DNA from: Paenibacillus sp. FSL R5-0341
GTDB taxonomy: Bacteria; Bacillota; Bacilli; Paenibacillales; Paenibacillaceae
Length of the DNA stretch: 64,000 bases
Direction: 5' to 3'
Assembly (NCBI RefSeq): GCF_037975235.1
Contig: NZ_CP150241.1
Location: forward strand, 4,092,001-4,156,000
The stretch's first letter is position 1; each line of letters starts with the position of its first letter. The notes under the pieces were generated by a model. The model saw only the letters and a list, made by a program, of their open reading frames with translations, did not search any database and was not told where the DNA came from. Below are positions 48,935 to 59,600 of the stretch, piece by piece. Position numbers and translations under genes: made by a program.

Positions 48935-50701
48935 TCAAATCACAACCTTTCTAATTTTTACTTGTTTGATGTTACCGCTAGCATCGTATTCAAATGCCTT
49001 CTGAACTCCCTGGCCGTCATAGATTAAGGTCTCAGTCTTAACGGTACCATCTGCATTGTAAGTAAACGATGTTTTCTTCAATAGCTGTGGAGTCAAATCT
49101 ACTGAGAACACTTCTTCTGACTCAATGTCACCATTAGAGAAGTAATTATATATGACATCCAGCTCAAGTGTACTTCCTTCAAGAAAGACAAGTCTCCTCC
49201 GGATGTCCGTGTCATCGAAGGTAGCACCTCCTTGAAGCACATAATACTCTGCACCATTGTTGATTTCGCGCAGTACTCTACCCGTAATGTCACGCTGATA
49301 CTCAATGGACTTAATCTGCCCATTACTCTCTGTAACCTCCTGTCGTTCCAGATTTCCATCCGGGCTATAGAAGTGCTCAATGATACGGTTAATTCCTCCA
49401 TCAATCTTCTCGGTATGTACTTTCCCATCTGGATAATAGGTATATTCGGTTACCGAAGTGGTGTTAATAATAGACCCTCGACCAATGACTGTTACTCTGG
49501 CTTCCTTAGGCACATCAAAAGTAAACCGTATAAGCGTATCATTATATTCAATGTAATCGTCTCCTGCATCCATGCGTATTCCATCCAGAAATACCTCTGC
49601 GGAATTCGAACCAATCACATATCTGGGCACTTGAAAATCTCTAGTCGTTGACAACCTGCTGTTAGGTGCAGAAGTGAAATGAAATACGGATTGATGCTCC
49701 ATAGTGCCTCGACTCTCAGCGAGTTCAAGGCGGCTCTGCATGTTGTCCAGTCTGTCCTTGAGAGCATCATAGACGACTCCGTTTTTATCTTCTCTTGAAG
49801 CTAAAACTTCTTTAGCAGTTGCTTCTAATTGGACTTCCACCGCTTTGATTGCCGTATGATGTGTAGCAATTGTTGTGGTTTGCTCACCAACGTTTTTTTC
49901 CAGATCATCTACACGAATTCCCAATGCAGACATGTCATTTTCAACAGAACCCTTTGTTAAGAAATACCTGAAATCCAAAGCCGTGAGTGAAGTTGTTGGA
50001 GATACCCCAACATCGAGCCCACCAATGATCATGGCATCCTTGGGCTCTTTTTGATCTGAGCTATAAGTGTATTCCCCATTTTCATGAAGAAAAATATAAT
50101 ATGTCGTATTGGCTTCAATGTCTGAAATGCTGAATGTCTGAGAAAACTGATCCACAATTACCTTGTTGATACTGGCTCGTCCTGCATTAATTGTAACTTG
50201 AACACTGTTATTTGTATCAAGGTACGTAGGGTTGGTAACACTGAGATCCTGAATGGGTTGCTTCGCTACAACTTCAATCGCTTTCTCCAACGTGTCAAAT
50301 CGATGATCTATGGATGCCTCTGCTCCACGTGCTTCTTTCATTTCCTTCTCAGCCAGGCTCAATCTCTTCTCGTGGTCATCCTGACTTTTGGAAAGAGTGT
50401 TGACATCTGCTATTGTCGTCAGAATATCCTGCTGAACATCATCCAATCGTGAGCTGTTTGAAGTAACCTTAGTCTCGACATCGCCTAGTCTCTGCTCATG
50501 ATCTTTTACTGAATCTCGGCTTTCGTGTGCAGATTCTTCTACGAGTGTGATTCGGTCGCCTAGACTGAGCGCAGACCCTCTGGCTTCTTCCAACTCTGCA
50601 AGATAGGAATCAATCTCATCATGCGTACGAACCCCAATATCACTCAATTCCTTATGACTCTTGGCGGATGATCGATGAGACTGGTTAATTCTTACTGACA
50701 T
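48935..50701 (-). CDS. Fibre-like protein: coiled coil plus YD-type repeats
   Basis: A 588-residue protein. About residues 1-130 and 245-320 are coiled-coil (ELEEARGSALSLGDRITLVE; VEVQLEATAKEVLASRED). A β domain lies in between. The last 180 residues consist of YD-type repeats (YYPDGKVHTEKIDG, YSPDGNLERQEVTESNG, YNADGTVKTETLIYDG, YDASGNIKQVKI). It fits a trimeric or extended fibre. ATG 50701 follows GGAGGTG; an ATG at 50719 precedes the site. First gene of a nine-gene operon ending at 43841, driven by the promoter at 50731. Confidence 0.7.
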   Translation of the reverse strand: MSVRINQSHRSSAKSHKELSDIGVRTHDEIDSYLAELEEARGSALSLGDRITLVEESAHESRDSVKDHEQRLGDVETKVTSNSSRLDDVQQDILTTIADVNTLSKSQDDHEKRLSLAEKEMKEARGAEASIDHRFDTLEKAIEVVAKQPIQDLSVTNPTYLDTNNSVQVTINAGRASINKVIVDQFSQTFSISDIEANTTYYIFLHENGEYTYSSDQKEPKDAMIIGGLDVGVSPTTSLTALDFRYFLTKGSVENDMSALGIRVDDLEKNVGEQTTTIATHHTAIKAVEVQLEATAKEVLASREDKNGVVYDALKDRLDNMQSRLELAESRGTMEHQSVFHFTSAPNSRLSTTRDFQVPRYVIGSNSAEVFLDGIRMDAGDDYIEYNDTLIRFTFDVPKEARVTVIGRGSIINTTSVTEYTYYPDGKVHTEKIDGGINRIIEHFYSPDGNLERQEVTESNGQIKSIEYQRDITGRVLREINNGAEYYVLQGGATFDDTDIRRRLVFLEGSTLELDVIYNYFSNGDIESEEVFSVDLTPQLLKKTSFTYNADGTVKTETLIYDGQGVQKAFEYDASGNIKQVKIRKVVI

Positions 50702-50730
50702 TTGACCACCTCCATTCATACCTTACATGA

Positions 50731-50759
50731 TCTATACGTAATTACTCCAATACGATTAA
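50731..50759 (-). promoter_or_regulatory. Regulon promoter TTAATC-N15-CGTATAGA (site 4)
   Basis: CGTATAGA at 50731-50738 and TTAATC at 50754-50759, starting 1 nt after the stop of the upstream gene. Confidence 0.68.
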
Positions 50760-50760
50760 G

Positions 50761-51894
50761 TCATATGTATGTCGAATACATCTTTAGCGAAAATTTGACC
50801 TGGGAGGCATACCTGTCTTGAGATTCTTCCCTTTCCATTCGCAGCCAGAATGGATAGGACGCTCCTGGCAAAATGGTAAACGCGGTGATTGAGTAGCTGA
50901 AAGATCCAGGAACGCCTTCAACATCAGGCGCAATCTGCACTTTATCCGTTCCGCTTGTGAGCGCAAAAGTTACATTTTTAAAGTCTCCTGATATCATGGG
51001 GTTCTTGGCAAACATTCGAACTTCTTGTGTAGCAGAACCACCTGCCGTTAAATAGCCTAGAAACCGATCCGTGTTGGGATAAAGAAGCACATCGAAATCT
51101 TCTCCTGTTTCAGGATTTGACTCTTTGTAATATAAATCTGGTGTAACCTCAAAATACATTAGGTCTCCCTTGTATACCTTTATAGAATCCATGGCCTGAA
51201 ACCGATTTCCATCAGGAAGCCTAATCCCGAAATTGCCCTCAAACGGATATGGATATGGATCCATGTTAAAATGTACAACCGTTTCTTCAGATCGGCATAC
51301 CCGGGACTCAAGTACAACACCACTCTGATCGATTAGATCAACCACAGTTCCTTTGGTTAGATTGTCTACGGCAATAGATGTTCCTTTGTTAATTCGAATA
51401 TACTGAACATGCATGGGGTGCTCCCCTTCACCCTTCAGATAGAGACCAATTTTAGGAGCTCCCCCCAGTTCTACAGAACCAATGATGTTCCAAATCAAGC
51501 CATCATCTGACCAATACGCCGTATAATAGTTGTAATCTCGAATCAAACGAATCCAAGGGTAGGTCTTTAACAAAGGCGTTGGCAAAGACACATCCAGAAA
51601 CTCTTCAATCTCCATGTAATTATGTTCGTCTACAAAAACAATAATCCCACCGTAGCATCCCTCTGTATCGGGATTGTAACTGTTCTTCACATCCATAACG
51701 AATTGCTTCATATCTGTCAGAGATTTATAGAACATATAAAGCGGATCTTGACCATGTTTGAGCACCAGGCTGCCACTACCCGCTTCATAGCGAGTAGCAT
51801 CGTTAGGGAGTACTTCCCATTTGGAATCCAGGTTGGAGCTTACGAACGCATCCTCATAAATCCTGCCTGACTCTTTCAATCTAGCAACACCCAT
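50761..51894 (-). CDS. ConA-lectin-like (DUF1349-type) structural protein
   Basis: A 377-residue protein. Residues 10-175 look like a concanavalin-A-like jelly roll: FVSSNLDSKWEVLPND, GCYGGIIVFVDEHNYMEIEE, YTAYWSDDGLIWNIIGSVEL, GAPKIGLYLKGEG. Such domains bind glycans. The C-terminal half is β-rich without a clear match. It lies downstream of the 1,548-residue gene and upstream of a promoter, so it is probably the second gene of a two-gene operon. Confidence 0.68.
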   Translation of the reverse strand: MGVARLKESGRIYEDAFVSSNLDSKWEVLPNDATRYEAGSGSLVLKHGQDPLYMFYKSLTDMKQFVMDVKNSYNPDTEGCYGGIIVFVDEHNYMEIEEFLDVSLPTPLLKTYPWIRLIRDYNYYTAYWSDDGLIWNIIGSVELGGAPKIGLYLKGEGEHPMHVQYIRINKGTSIAVDNLTKGTVVDLIDQSGVVLESRVCRSEETVVHFNMDPYPYPFEGNFGIRLPDGNRFQAMDSIKVYKGDLMYFEVTPDLYYKESNPETGEDFDVLLYPNTDRFLGYLTAGGSATQEVRMFAKNPMISGDFKNVTFALTSGTDKVQIAPDVEGVPGSFSYSITAFTILPGASYPFWLRMEREESQDRYASQVKFSLKMYSTYI

Positions 51895-51910
51895 ATAGAA
51901 CCTCCTTTCT

Positions 51911-54900
51911 TTACGTGAATAACCAGATGCGTTTGCCGATTACACACATCTTAGGCCTTGCTTTCCAAACTTCCAGCAAGCATTTAATAAGTGCTTCAAC
52001 ACACTTGTCCCCCCCACCGCCTTCGCAGTAAGGAATGACATAGACGTCATCACATATCCAGTTGGTCAGTTCCATCCAGTCCAGATTAGCGTATTCGTAG
52101 CTACGCGTACCCACTTCCTGAAGGGAGGTGAACACCCATTTGAATTCATGTTTGCCTTTGGGCACTGGATGTGAAAAAGTATAGTATCCACCCTCTTGGG
52201 TGAATGTTTTGATCAGCTCATCGTCAATGAAGAAATCCAGTTGACAATCAAACGGCTCAGGCACCCATACCCATCGTTCGTAGGCTTTGAAGTCGTGTAC
52301 CCGGAAGGTGGTCAGATATCGTTTTCCTGTCCATTCGCTGATCTGCCCCTTCTGATCTGTTGTAATCTCCACTTTATACTTGCTATATGGCTTGGGAGCC
52401 AGATCATTCAGTTCGAAGCCACGATACCCGTCCCCGTAATACTTTTCATCCCATAACACTTTTCCGTCCTCGCGGGTAATTTTCACGCGCATATTGCTGT
52501 TATCGCAGCCACCCATCCAGATCGGTTTGTTATTCCAAACTTCAAAGTGAGTCACTTCTGCCCAGGATGGTTCAACTTTAATAATATCATCAATATTCAG
52601 TTTTCCTCCCCAGATCATTGCCCCGTCTCCAGGGCATCCCTGCTCGAATCGAACACGAACCTCGTAGTTTTTCTTCTGATTTGAAGTGTTTTCGACTTCA
52701 ATTGAAATGATTTGATCATTTTCACTTGTCACTTCTTTTATTGGAAGTAGTAATTGGCCGTCCTCAAAAGTTTCAATGACAATCTTTGTGCCAGAACACG
52801 CTCTGCTGTTATTCTGGTATAGACGAATAACATCTAGCCAAGCATGACTCCCACCATCTGGTGTTGTAATATCTGGTGGATTCGATGGCTCCTCGCCTGG
52901 GTGAGGAGAATTGCCTTCACGGAACATGTTTCCACTTGCATCAATACAGTAGTTAGGCCATCTCTCGGAAAAATTACCTTCACTTAATGTAAATCCACCT
53001 GCATCAAGACCTGTCGCGTTGGTTGAGGTTTTATCTTTTATAAGTGTGTAAACCACTTTATATTTGTGCCCGGGTATTAATGAGTAAGGGCTGTTAATGT
53101 GATCGCTAACTTTTTGACCATTTTTGACGGATATTTTAATCGGATTAAATTTGTTTTTTTCGTCTGTTAAATCAAACCACTGAACATTCACATAAGTTGT
53201 TCGATCCACTAAGACTGGATTTAGCAGTTTATTTTGATTCACACCATCGGGATCGTCAGTACGAACCACAAGGTCTTTGATGGCTGCGTAATAGTAATTA
53301 CCTTCTTTTCCTCTTTCACGCCCATTATAAGTATCAGTAAGACCTATAATTAATGTATATTTTCCAGGTTTCTCAACTGTAATTGGAATAGAAAACTTTT
53401 CTGCTTTTTTCCATTTTGCTTCATCAATACTTTTGCTATTATATCCTTTTTGATCTCCATAATTATCGTTACAATCAAGAATTGTTACCGCTGGACTTGC
53501 TTTGTCTTTAGGATAATAAGCAACCCTAAGTCGCCCAGCTTGAATTGAATCTTGCAACAGGTAACACAAATATTTAAATTTAATATCAAATGATTCAACA
53601 CAATAGAATTCAAAAGTTATCTTCTTGGTATCTGGACCAAATAAACTATATTCAGGACTTTGAGGATTGTTTCCAGAAACATCCAACGAGTAATAGTCCA
53701 CTGTACCATTTGATTTGTTAATAGTCTCAGCACGATCATATTGAGCACTCTTATTATTTAGTTCTCTTTTCGCAAATACTCTTCTCTTGGTAACCGGATA
53801 GACTGTCAACAATTCAGAGTAATTGAAATTTCCAATCTTAGGGGCAGTAAACGTACGAACGATTGTCGAATTTTGCTTAGTAACACCCAATGCGTACGCT
53901 TGACCAGAGGATGAGTAAACTTCTCCTCTATTAATTGCATCAAACTTAGCAGCACGTGGCGAATGCCCTCCATATGATTTTTGTGCGTACTGGATGTTAT
54001 TCGTTTTTGAATCTCCTGTATAACACTTCACTCCATAGGGATCTTTCTTTGCTCCACCTTGCTGGTCAGTTCCCGTACCTGTTCCAGTGGAAGTTTCCGA
54101 ACCGTTTTCAGAACTACCTTCTCCGTTACCTGGTGTGTATTTTTTACCATCACGGTATCTCCATCGGAATTGATGATTCCCCGAGGGTAGAGGATACATG
54201 CAATTGGTCCCTTCTCTGTCATTCGACTGACTTCCTGTCCATACAGAGATACCATCAATTTGTAATTCCAATTTTTCTCCTGGATCAAATTGCCCTCCAT
54301 ATTGCCAACAGATGTAACCGGAATTGACTAAATGAGCTTCAAAATCACATATAAAATCCTGATCATGGCCCTGTGCCCACATGACCCCATCGCCGTTAAC
54401 AATTTTTTTCCACACCCAATTCCCAGAGAATCTCAATGCTTCATGGTACTTGCCTTCCTCATTAAACAACTCTTCAAAAACGTTAAAATCTCTTGTACTC
54501 CCCTTTTCGGGATCGTATGACGAGTCCATCGCTGGATAGATACGCATATGCTCTTGAATGCTAAACTTAGCTCCAGGATTTAACTCTGCATTATATCTAA
54601 TCGTGTCGCCATTTTTTTCAGTTCTAGCACCTGCATCTGTTACGTCCCACCCACGTGTCACATCAACGTACGAACCTAAATCAGTTACAGTTCGATATGT
54701 ATTGCCAGTATTATTCCCGTACGTGAATAATTTTTCTATGTTATCCATGAAAGGCTGCTCAGTGTAATAATCTCGAATATAGAATTGGATAATATTTAAA
54801 CCTTCCTCTAGCGGAATTCGTATCTGATCCCCCTGGCTATGCATCGTTGAATAGTATTCAAGCATGCCATTTACAGTCACCTCGAACGATTCCGTAGCTC

Positions 54901-56557
54901 GTAATTGATGAGAATAACTAAACAAAAACCAACCCTCATCTTGCAAGTTCACTTCAGTTTGAGCAATCATATCCCCTTCTGTAGGTTCATCCAGTCTTAA
55001 TACATTCCCTGATCTTATCCATGGGGGGCCGCCCGACATTTGCCACTGATAATTCCCAATCCCCTGACTATGAAGCGACGCCTCCCAATGATCAATATCA
55101 TAGGTTGGACATATAACTTCAACTACACCTCTTAAATCTACAGTCGTCTCAGGACCTGCTATAATTTCGTATTCAATCTTGGCTTGATTAGCTGTTGTTT
55201 CGGAATATTCCTCATTAAGATTCCACTCTACACCGTGTAAAGATTGAGCATGGCTACCATGCCTGCTTTCTCCATGCTGAATTCTGGATTCAAAAATGTC
55301 ATCAAAAAACAATTCATAATCTTTAGTTGGATATGATTCTTTATCTACTCCCATGAAGTAAGCAAAAGAAACGGTACCGTCACATTCATTATCCAAATTC
55401 ATTTTCATCGTCTTACTTCGCTCTTCATCTGTAATGAACTGAGCTTGAAAATGGGCTTGTGCAATGCTTTTCGAAGACTTTACATACCAATCACTATCAC
55501 TTCCCTCACCATCCAGATCAATATCCAAAGGCACAGGCGGCTTACGTGTATCCACAATCTCAACGACTTCAACATCCTTGATATAGATACCATTGTTCTG
55601 CCATACTTCGGGTCTCATTTTACGGATCAGCCAGTCGAACTTGTACATCTGTCCTGGCTGCAACGTAAATGCAGCTTCCTGCCATCCACTATTTTCGCTC
55701 CATTCACCTCCGACTTGCTGCCCATTAATATAGAACAGCATACCATTACCGCGCTTGGCGCTAGCCAGGTACTTGAACCTGATCTGTCCATACCGCTTCA
55801 CACGCCAGTTAAATGTAATTTTGGATGAGTTGCCAATCTCCAGAAGCCCTAAATCCAATTTTAAGATCATCTCGGAACCAGATTGTTCATTTCGGCCTAC
55901 GGAGTGAACAGCTACCCATTCCTGATCCTCCGTCGATGATACATATCTGAAGAAATCAGGGAATTTATTCGAGAACGGGACGTCCTTTTTCATTGAAAAG
56001 AGCGGGATCTCATATACGGTTGCATCAAAATGATTAAAGTAATTCCCGCTAAAATGATGGTAGTAGGGTGCCGGACAGACGGGCAATGACACACCATGAT
56101 GACTACCGCCAGGCTTCTGGGCGTTTTCAAGAATTTTGTGAATACAATCTTTCACCATTTGCAGTACTCGCTGATATTGTGTTTTATCTGGAGGCTGCTG
56201 CTGTTCTACCCACCATTCAATCCTGCGATACATATTCCACAGTGCTTCACGGCATCGTACACTCGCATACCACGACTTATCTTTCAGATATTGCTCAATG
56301 ATTTGATCAATACTGTTTTCCAGTGCATCCAATTGAACCGTCTGCCATCGTCCTATCTGACCGTAACCTGGATCACCCAGAATAGGATTATTTTCTTCGC
56401 CATGCCGGTCCGTTTCACTCCTCGGTGCATTGGGACTCTGCGGTAAATACGCAGGGTTATTGGGGTTGCCGTAACTTTCGTCCGCAATCTTCGCTCTCAT
56501 ATTGGCGAACAATACACCTTTCTGTGATTTGGAGAACAAACCAAATGTATGACCCAT
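51911..56557 (-). CDS. Giant structural protein with carbohydrate-binding-like β domains
   Basis: A 1,548-residue protein without a signal peptide. The N-terminal 160 residues are helical (DALENSIDQIIEQYLKDKSW). From about 200 on it is a chain of β-sandwich-like segments, each with patterns such as SGWQEAAFTLQPGQMYKFDW or GDMIAQTEVNLQDEGWFLFS, typical of jelly-roll/CBM or MAM-like domains. There is a Gly/Ser/Thr-rich linker (NGEGSSENGSETSTGTGTGT) at about residue 810. The C-terminus has paired cysteines (GGGGDKCVEALIKC). ATG 56557 with GGAGGTG upstream is the start. The middle third is richer in A+T than the ends. Confidence 0.65.
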   Translation of the reverse strand: MGHTFGLFSKSQKGVLFANMRAKIADESYGNPNNPAYLPQSPNAPRSETDRHGEENNPILGDPGYGQIGRWQTVQLDALENSIDQIIEQYLKDKSWYASVRCREALWNMYRRIEWWVEQQQPPDKTQYQRVLQMVKDCIHKILENAQKPGGSHHGVSLPVCPAPYYHHFSGNYFNHFDATVYEIPLFSMKKDVPFSNKFPDFFRYVSSTEDQEWVAVHSVGRNEQSGSEMILKLDLGLLEIGNSSKITFNWRVKRYGQIRFKYLASAKRGNGMLFYINGQQVGGEWSENSGWQEAAFTLQPGQMYKFDWLIRKMRPEVWQNNGIYIKDVEVVEIVDTRKPPVPLDIDLDGEGSDSDWYVKSSKSIAQAHFQAQFITDEERSKTMKMNLDNECDGTVSFAYFMGVDKESYPTKDYELFFDDIFESRIQHGESRHGSHAQSLHGVEWNLNEEYSETTANQAKIEYEIIAGPETTVDLRGVVEVICPTYDIDHWEASLHSQGIGNYQWQMSGGPPWIRSGNVLRLDEPTEGDMIAQTEVNLQDEGWFLFSYSHQLRATESFEVTVNGMLEYYSTMHSQGDQIRIPLEEGLNIIQFYIRDYYTEQPFMDNIEKLFTYGNNTGNTYRTVTDLGSYVDVTRGWDVTDAGARTEKNGDTIRYNAELNPGAKFSIQEHMRIYPAMDSSYDPEKGSTRDFNVFEELFNEEGKYHEALRFSGNWVWKKIVNGDGVMWAQGHDQDFICDFEAHLVNSGYICWQYGGQFDPGEKLELQIDGISVWTGSQSNDREGTNCMYPLPSGNHQFRWRYRDGKKYTPGNGEGSSENGSETSTGTGTGTDQQGGAKKDPYGVKCYTGDSKTNNIQYAQKSYGGHSPRAAKFDAINRGEVYSSSGQAYALGVTKQNSTIVRTFTAPKIGNFNYSELLTVYPVTKRRVFAKRELNNKSAQYDRAETINKSNGTVDYYSLDVSGNNPQSPEYSLFGPDTKKITFEFYCVESFDIKFKYLCYLLQDSIQAGRLRVAYYPKDKASPAVTILDCNDNYGDQKGYNSKSIDEAKWKKAEKFSIPITVEKPGKYTLIIGLTDTYNGRERGKEGNYYYAAIKDLVVRTDDPDGVNQNKLLNPVLVDRTTYVNVQWFDLTDEKNKFNPIKISVKNGQKVSDHINSPYSLIPGHKYKVVYTLIKDKTSTNATGLDAGGFTLSEGNFSERWPNYCIDASGNMFREGNSPHPGEEPSNPPDITTPDGGSHAWLDVIRLYQNNSRACSGTKIVIETFEDGQLLLPIKEVTSENDQIISIEVENTSNQKKNYEVRVRFEQGCPGDGAMIWGGKLNIDDIIKVEPSWAEVTHFEVWNNKPIWMGGCDNSNMRVKITREDGKVLWDEKYYGDGYRGFELNDLAPKPYSKYKVEITTDQKGQISEWTGKRYLTTFRVHDFKAYERWVWVPEPFDCQLDFFIDDELIKTFTQEGGYYTFSHPVPKGKHEFKWVFTSLQEVGTRSYEYANLDWMELTNWICDDVYVIPYCEGGGGDKCVEALIKCLLEVWKARPKMCVIGKRIWLFT

Positions 56558-56577
56558 ACCAATCACCTCCCAATCTC

Positions 56578-56606
56578 TCTATACGACAAAAAGAGCACCG
56601 AGTTAA
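56578..56606 (-). promoter_or_regulatory. Regulon promoter TTAACT-N15-CGTATAGA (site 5)
   Basis: CGTATAGA at 56578-56585 and TTAACT at 56601-56606. TTAACT is at once the terminator loop and the location of the upstream gene's TAA stop. Confidence 0.72.
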
Positions 56607-56613
56607 TCGGTGC
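56586..56613 (-). terminator. Terminator of the 1,900-residue gene, fused to site 5
   Basis: GCACCGA-TTAAC-TCGGTGC hairpin followed by TCTTTTTG on the minus strand. The stop codon of the gene lies in the loop. Confidence 0.85.
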
Positions 56614-59600
56614 CCGTCAGATCATATTGCAATTTCGAATCTGTGTAGATCTGGAGCTTATTTTTCATTACTGATACGGACAATGTATACCATTTATCCT
56701 TCTCCCACTTAAAGGGTTGCATCGGAGAACCCACTGCAGTTGGATTGCCAGCAACGATTTTATATAGCTGCATCGGCGTTCTCATATCCAGACTGTTATC
56801 GCTGTCTCCTCCGTGAACCATAAACATCCAATAATTATGTTCATCGAAGTATTTGAAAATAATTCCTGTGCCATCCCCATCCGTACTTGTATCTACCTTG
56901 AAATCAATGGAGAACTTATACGTCTCAGCCAGGAAATTATTGCGGTACCATCCGCTGATGTCCTTCGTATCTTCCTTGGAATAAAACTTTCCAAGCAGTT
57001 GATCCCTGTCCCAATCGCCTTGACCGAATTTAGTCCAGTCGTCTGATTGGGATAATTCCAGCGCATCCATATCCTTGGAGTAAGGATAGTACACATTAAA
57101 CGGATCATTCGGATCATAGTCCTCCGGCACACCCAAACCACCTTCCCAATCTTCAGGATCCATCCCTCGATCGAGCAGATCTTCCGAGTAATCGAATATG
57201 AGACCCTGTGCCATGGTATCCATCATTGGAATGTAAGCATCAGCGGTTTCACGTTCAGCCACCGGATGATCAGTCAGTATGAAGCTCTCACGCGGTTCCA
57301 TCTTGGCTTCGTGATACATTTCCATAAGATGAGCTGTTCTCTCGGGAAGGAACGCGTGCAATTGCTCCAAATACTCTGCTCTTTTCTCAGGTCTTTCAGC
57401 GAAAATAAAACCTGTGATGACTTGAGAACAGCGTTCTTCAAATGAAGCCATGAGAGAATCAGGATCTTCAATTTCAGACAACCTGGCGTTCGCTATACCA
57501 GTCGGCAACTCTCTTGCTATGCTGGATCCACGTTCCTCAGTTATCCCTTTAAAATTATCTTTACTAAGATAACCCGGGTCTATTAACTTACTGCCAAAGC
57601 TCTCGCCGTCATTATCAACGTAACTTGTGTATGGTAGACTATTTCCGTAACTTAACTCGTCACCTGAGAATGCAAACCTCTGGAGTGTGGTCCCGTATAT
57701 CCCATCGAAATGCTCACCGGCTCGCTCACCCCCAACGCCACTTTCCATTTCATGTGAATGACCATATCGATCTATTTTCTCCGCTGCGAATTGCTCCGAA
57801 TCGAGAGTCGTGCTTCTTAACAAGTTCATTCCAGAATCCAATTGATGGTTATACCCGTCATAAGAACTTCTGGAGCTCATGAACGAATTATCTTCAATAT
57901 GAACATCTCTCGTTTTAAGGTAAGCATATTCGCTTTGGATCAGGTTTATCTGTTTATATTGGAAGCCAACCAGTTCCGTGTCCAAAATGGATTCATTAAA
58001 TTCTTTATTTCCGTAGAACATATCCTGATCCAACGATCCATTTCGCAGCTTCAATACATCATTGATCGTATCATGGGTATGCGCCCATCTTTCAACTTTT
58101 ACCCCAAAAAGGTTGTCATGCAAGAATGCTGATCTATCCTCTTTATTTAACTCAAGCGTTTGGATCAAATCAGCTTCTTTACCGTTTTTAAACGCATGAA
58201 TTTGCTCATCAATAGTGAAATCTTTGGCATTTTTCAGAGCATACATGTTCTCTTCCAAATATCCATATTGCGGTTTGTCAGCGAGAAGATTCTCTTCCAT
58301 ATTACCGTACTGGGGTTTATCCGCTGAAAGAGCAATCTCTGTTTTTCCATATTTCAAGTTTGTTCCACCAACAATCTCAACTGGAACATCACCGTACTTC
58401 AGATTCGTTCCGCCAACAATCTCTACAGGTATATCTCCATAACTGAGCCCCGTCCCACCCACGGATTCCACTGGAACATCAGCATATTTCAGGTTTGTAC
58501 CGCCTAGTGGTAACGTGAGATCAAGGTAACCATTTTGCGGTTTATCCGCTATCAGTTGTTCTTCAAGATTAGCAAGCTTTTCAATCGTGCTATCCGTTGT
58601 CTCATGAAGGTAAGCGTCTCTCATACCTTTACCACCATACCAACCCTCACCATGCAATTCACTCAAGCGTAACTTGACAACTTCACTCTCCAACTCATGG
58701 ACTGATGCTTCTTTCACGATTCTTGTAGAATGGTTATCTTCAAGCATAAGAGATAATCTATTCATGTTATCCGAGATGATTTCAACGTTCAATTGTCCTT
58801 TGCGCATGATTGAATGAGCCGTCAGCATATCGTCAAGATTCGCAGATTTCATTACAGTAGTCGCTAGAGATATCTCATCTTGCACCGATCCATATCGATC
58901 TACCCTAATCGCTTCAGAAGTAATATTTACCAACGTGGATTCCCATGCTTGCCGCGTACCTGCATTAAACTCAATATTCATTGCACTATCTCTTGCCCAC
59001 GATGAACCAAGCGTATATCCAATCTCAGCTACTCCATCTCGATATTGCGAGCTGCTTATGGAATAATCCTCGCTGAACAGCGCAGATCTCCATTCCAAAG
59101 TCGCCAGTGAGTAATCTATATCAATAGCTGCCTGACGTGGTTCAATCATGCCAATAGAATAGCTCTCATTCAAATACAACTGTCTGATCTTGGCTGTTCC
59201 TATGGAGTACTCATTACTAATCAATCCTCCTCTTGTTGGATTTGTACCCATAGGTTGTTGTTCAATCCAATATCCCTCACGAGTCTTTGACGTTCCAATA
59301 GCATATTCGCTGTTCAAAAGCATCTGGCGCAAGTTCGTGCCACCCATGGTGTATTCATCATCAATTATTCCATATCGATACCGGGAAACCCCGCCCATAT
59401 TAAATTCGGTATGAATCATACTCTCACGGTTCATGTTGGAACTCACGATATGATGGTCGAGAGCCATTCCGTCCCGTTTGTATTTTGCGCCTATCCCGTA
59501 CTCATCAAAGGTTTGTCCTCTACGTTCAACTTGACTTCCTTCATACGCTGGGTCATCCGGGAATAATCCCCCTCCAGGATTCAGGTAACCTAATGAATCT

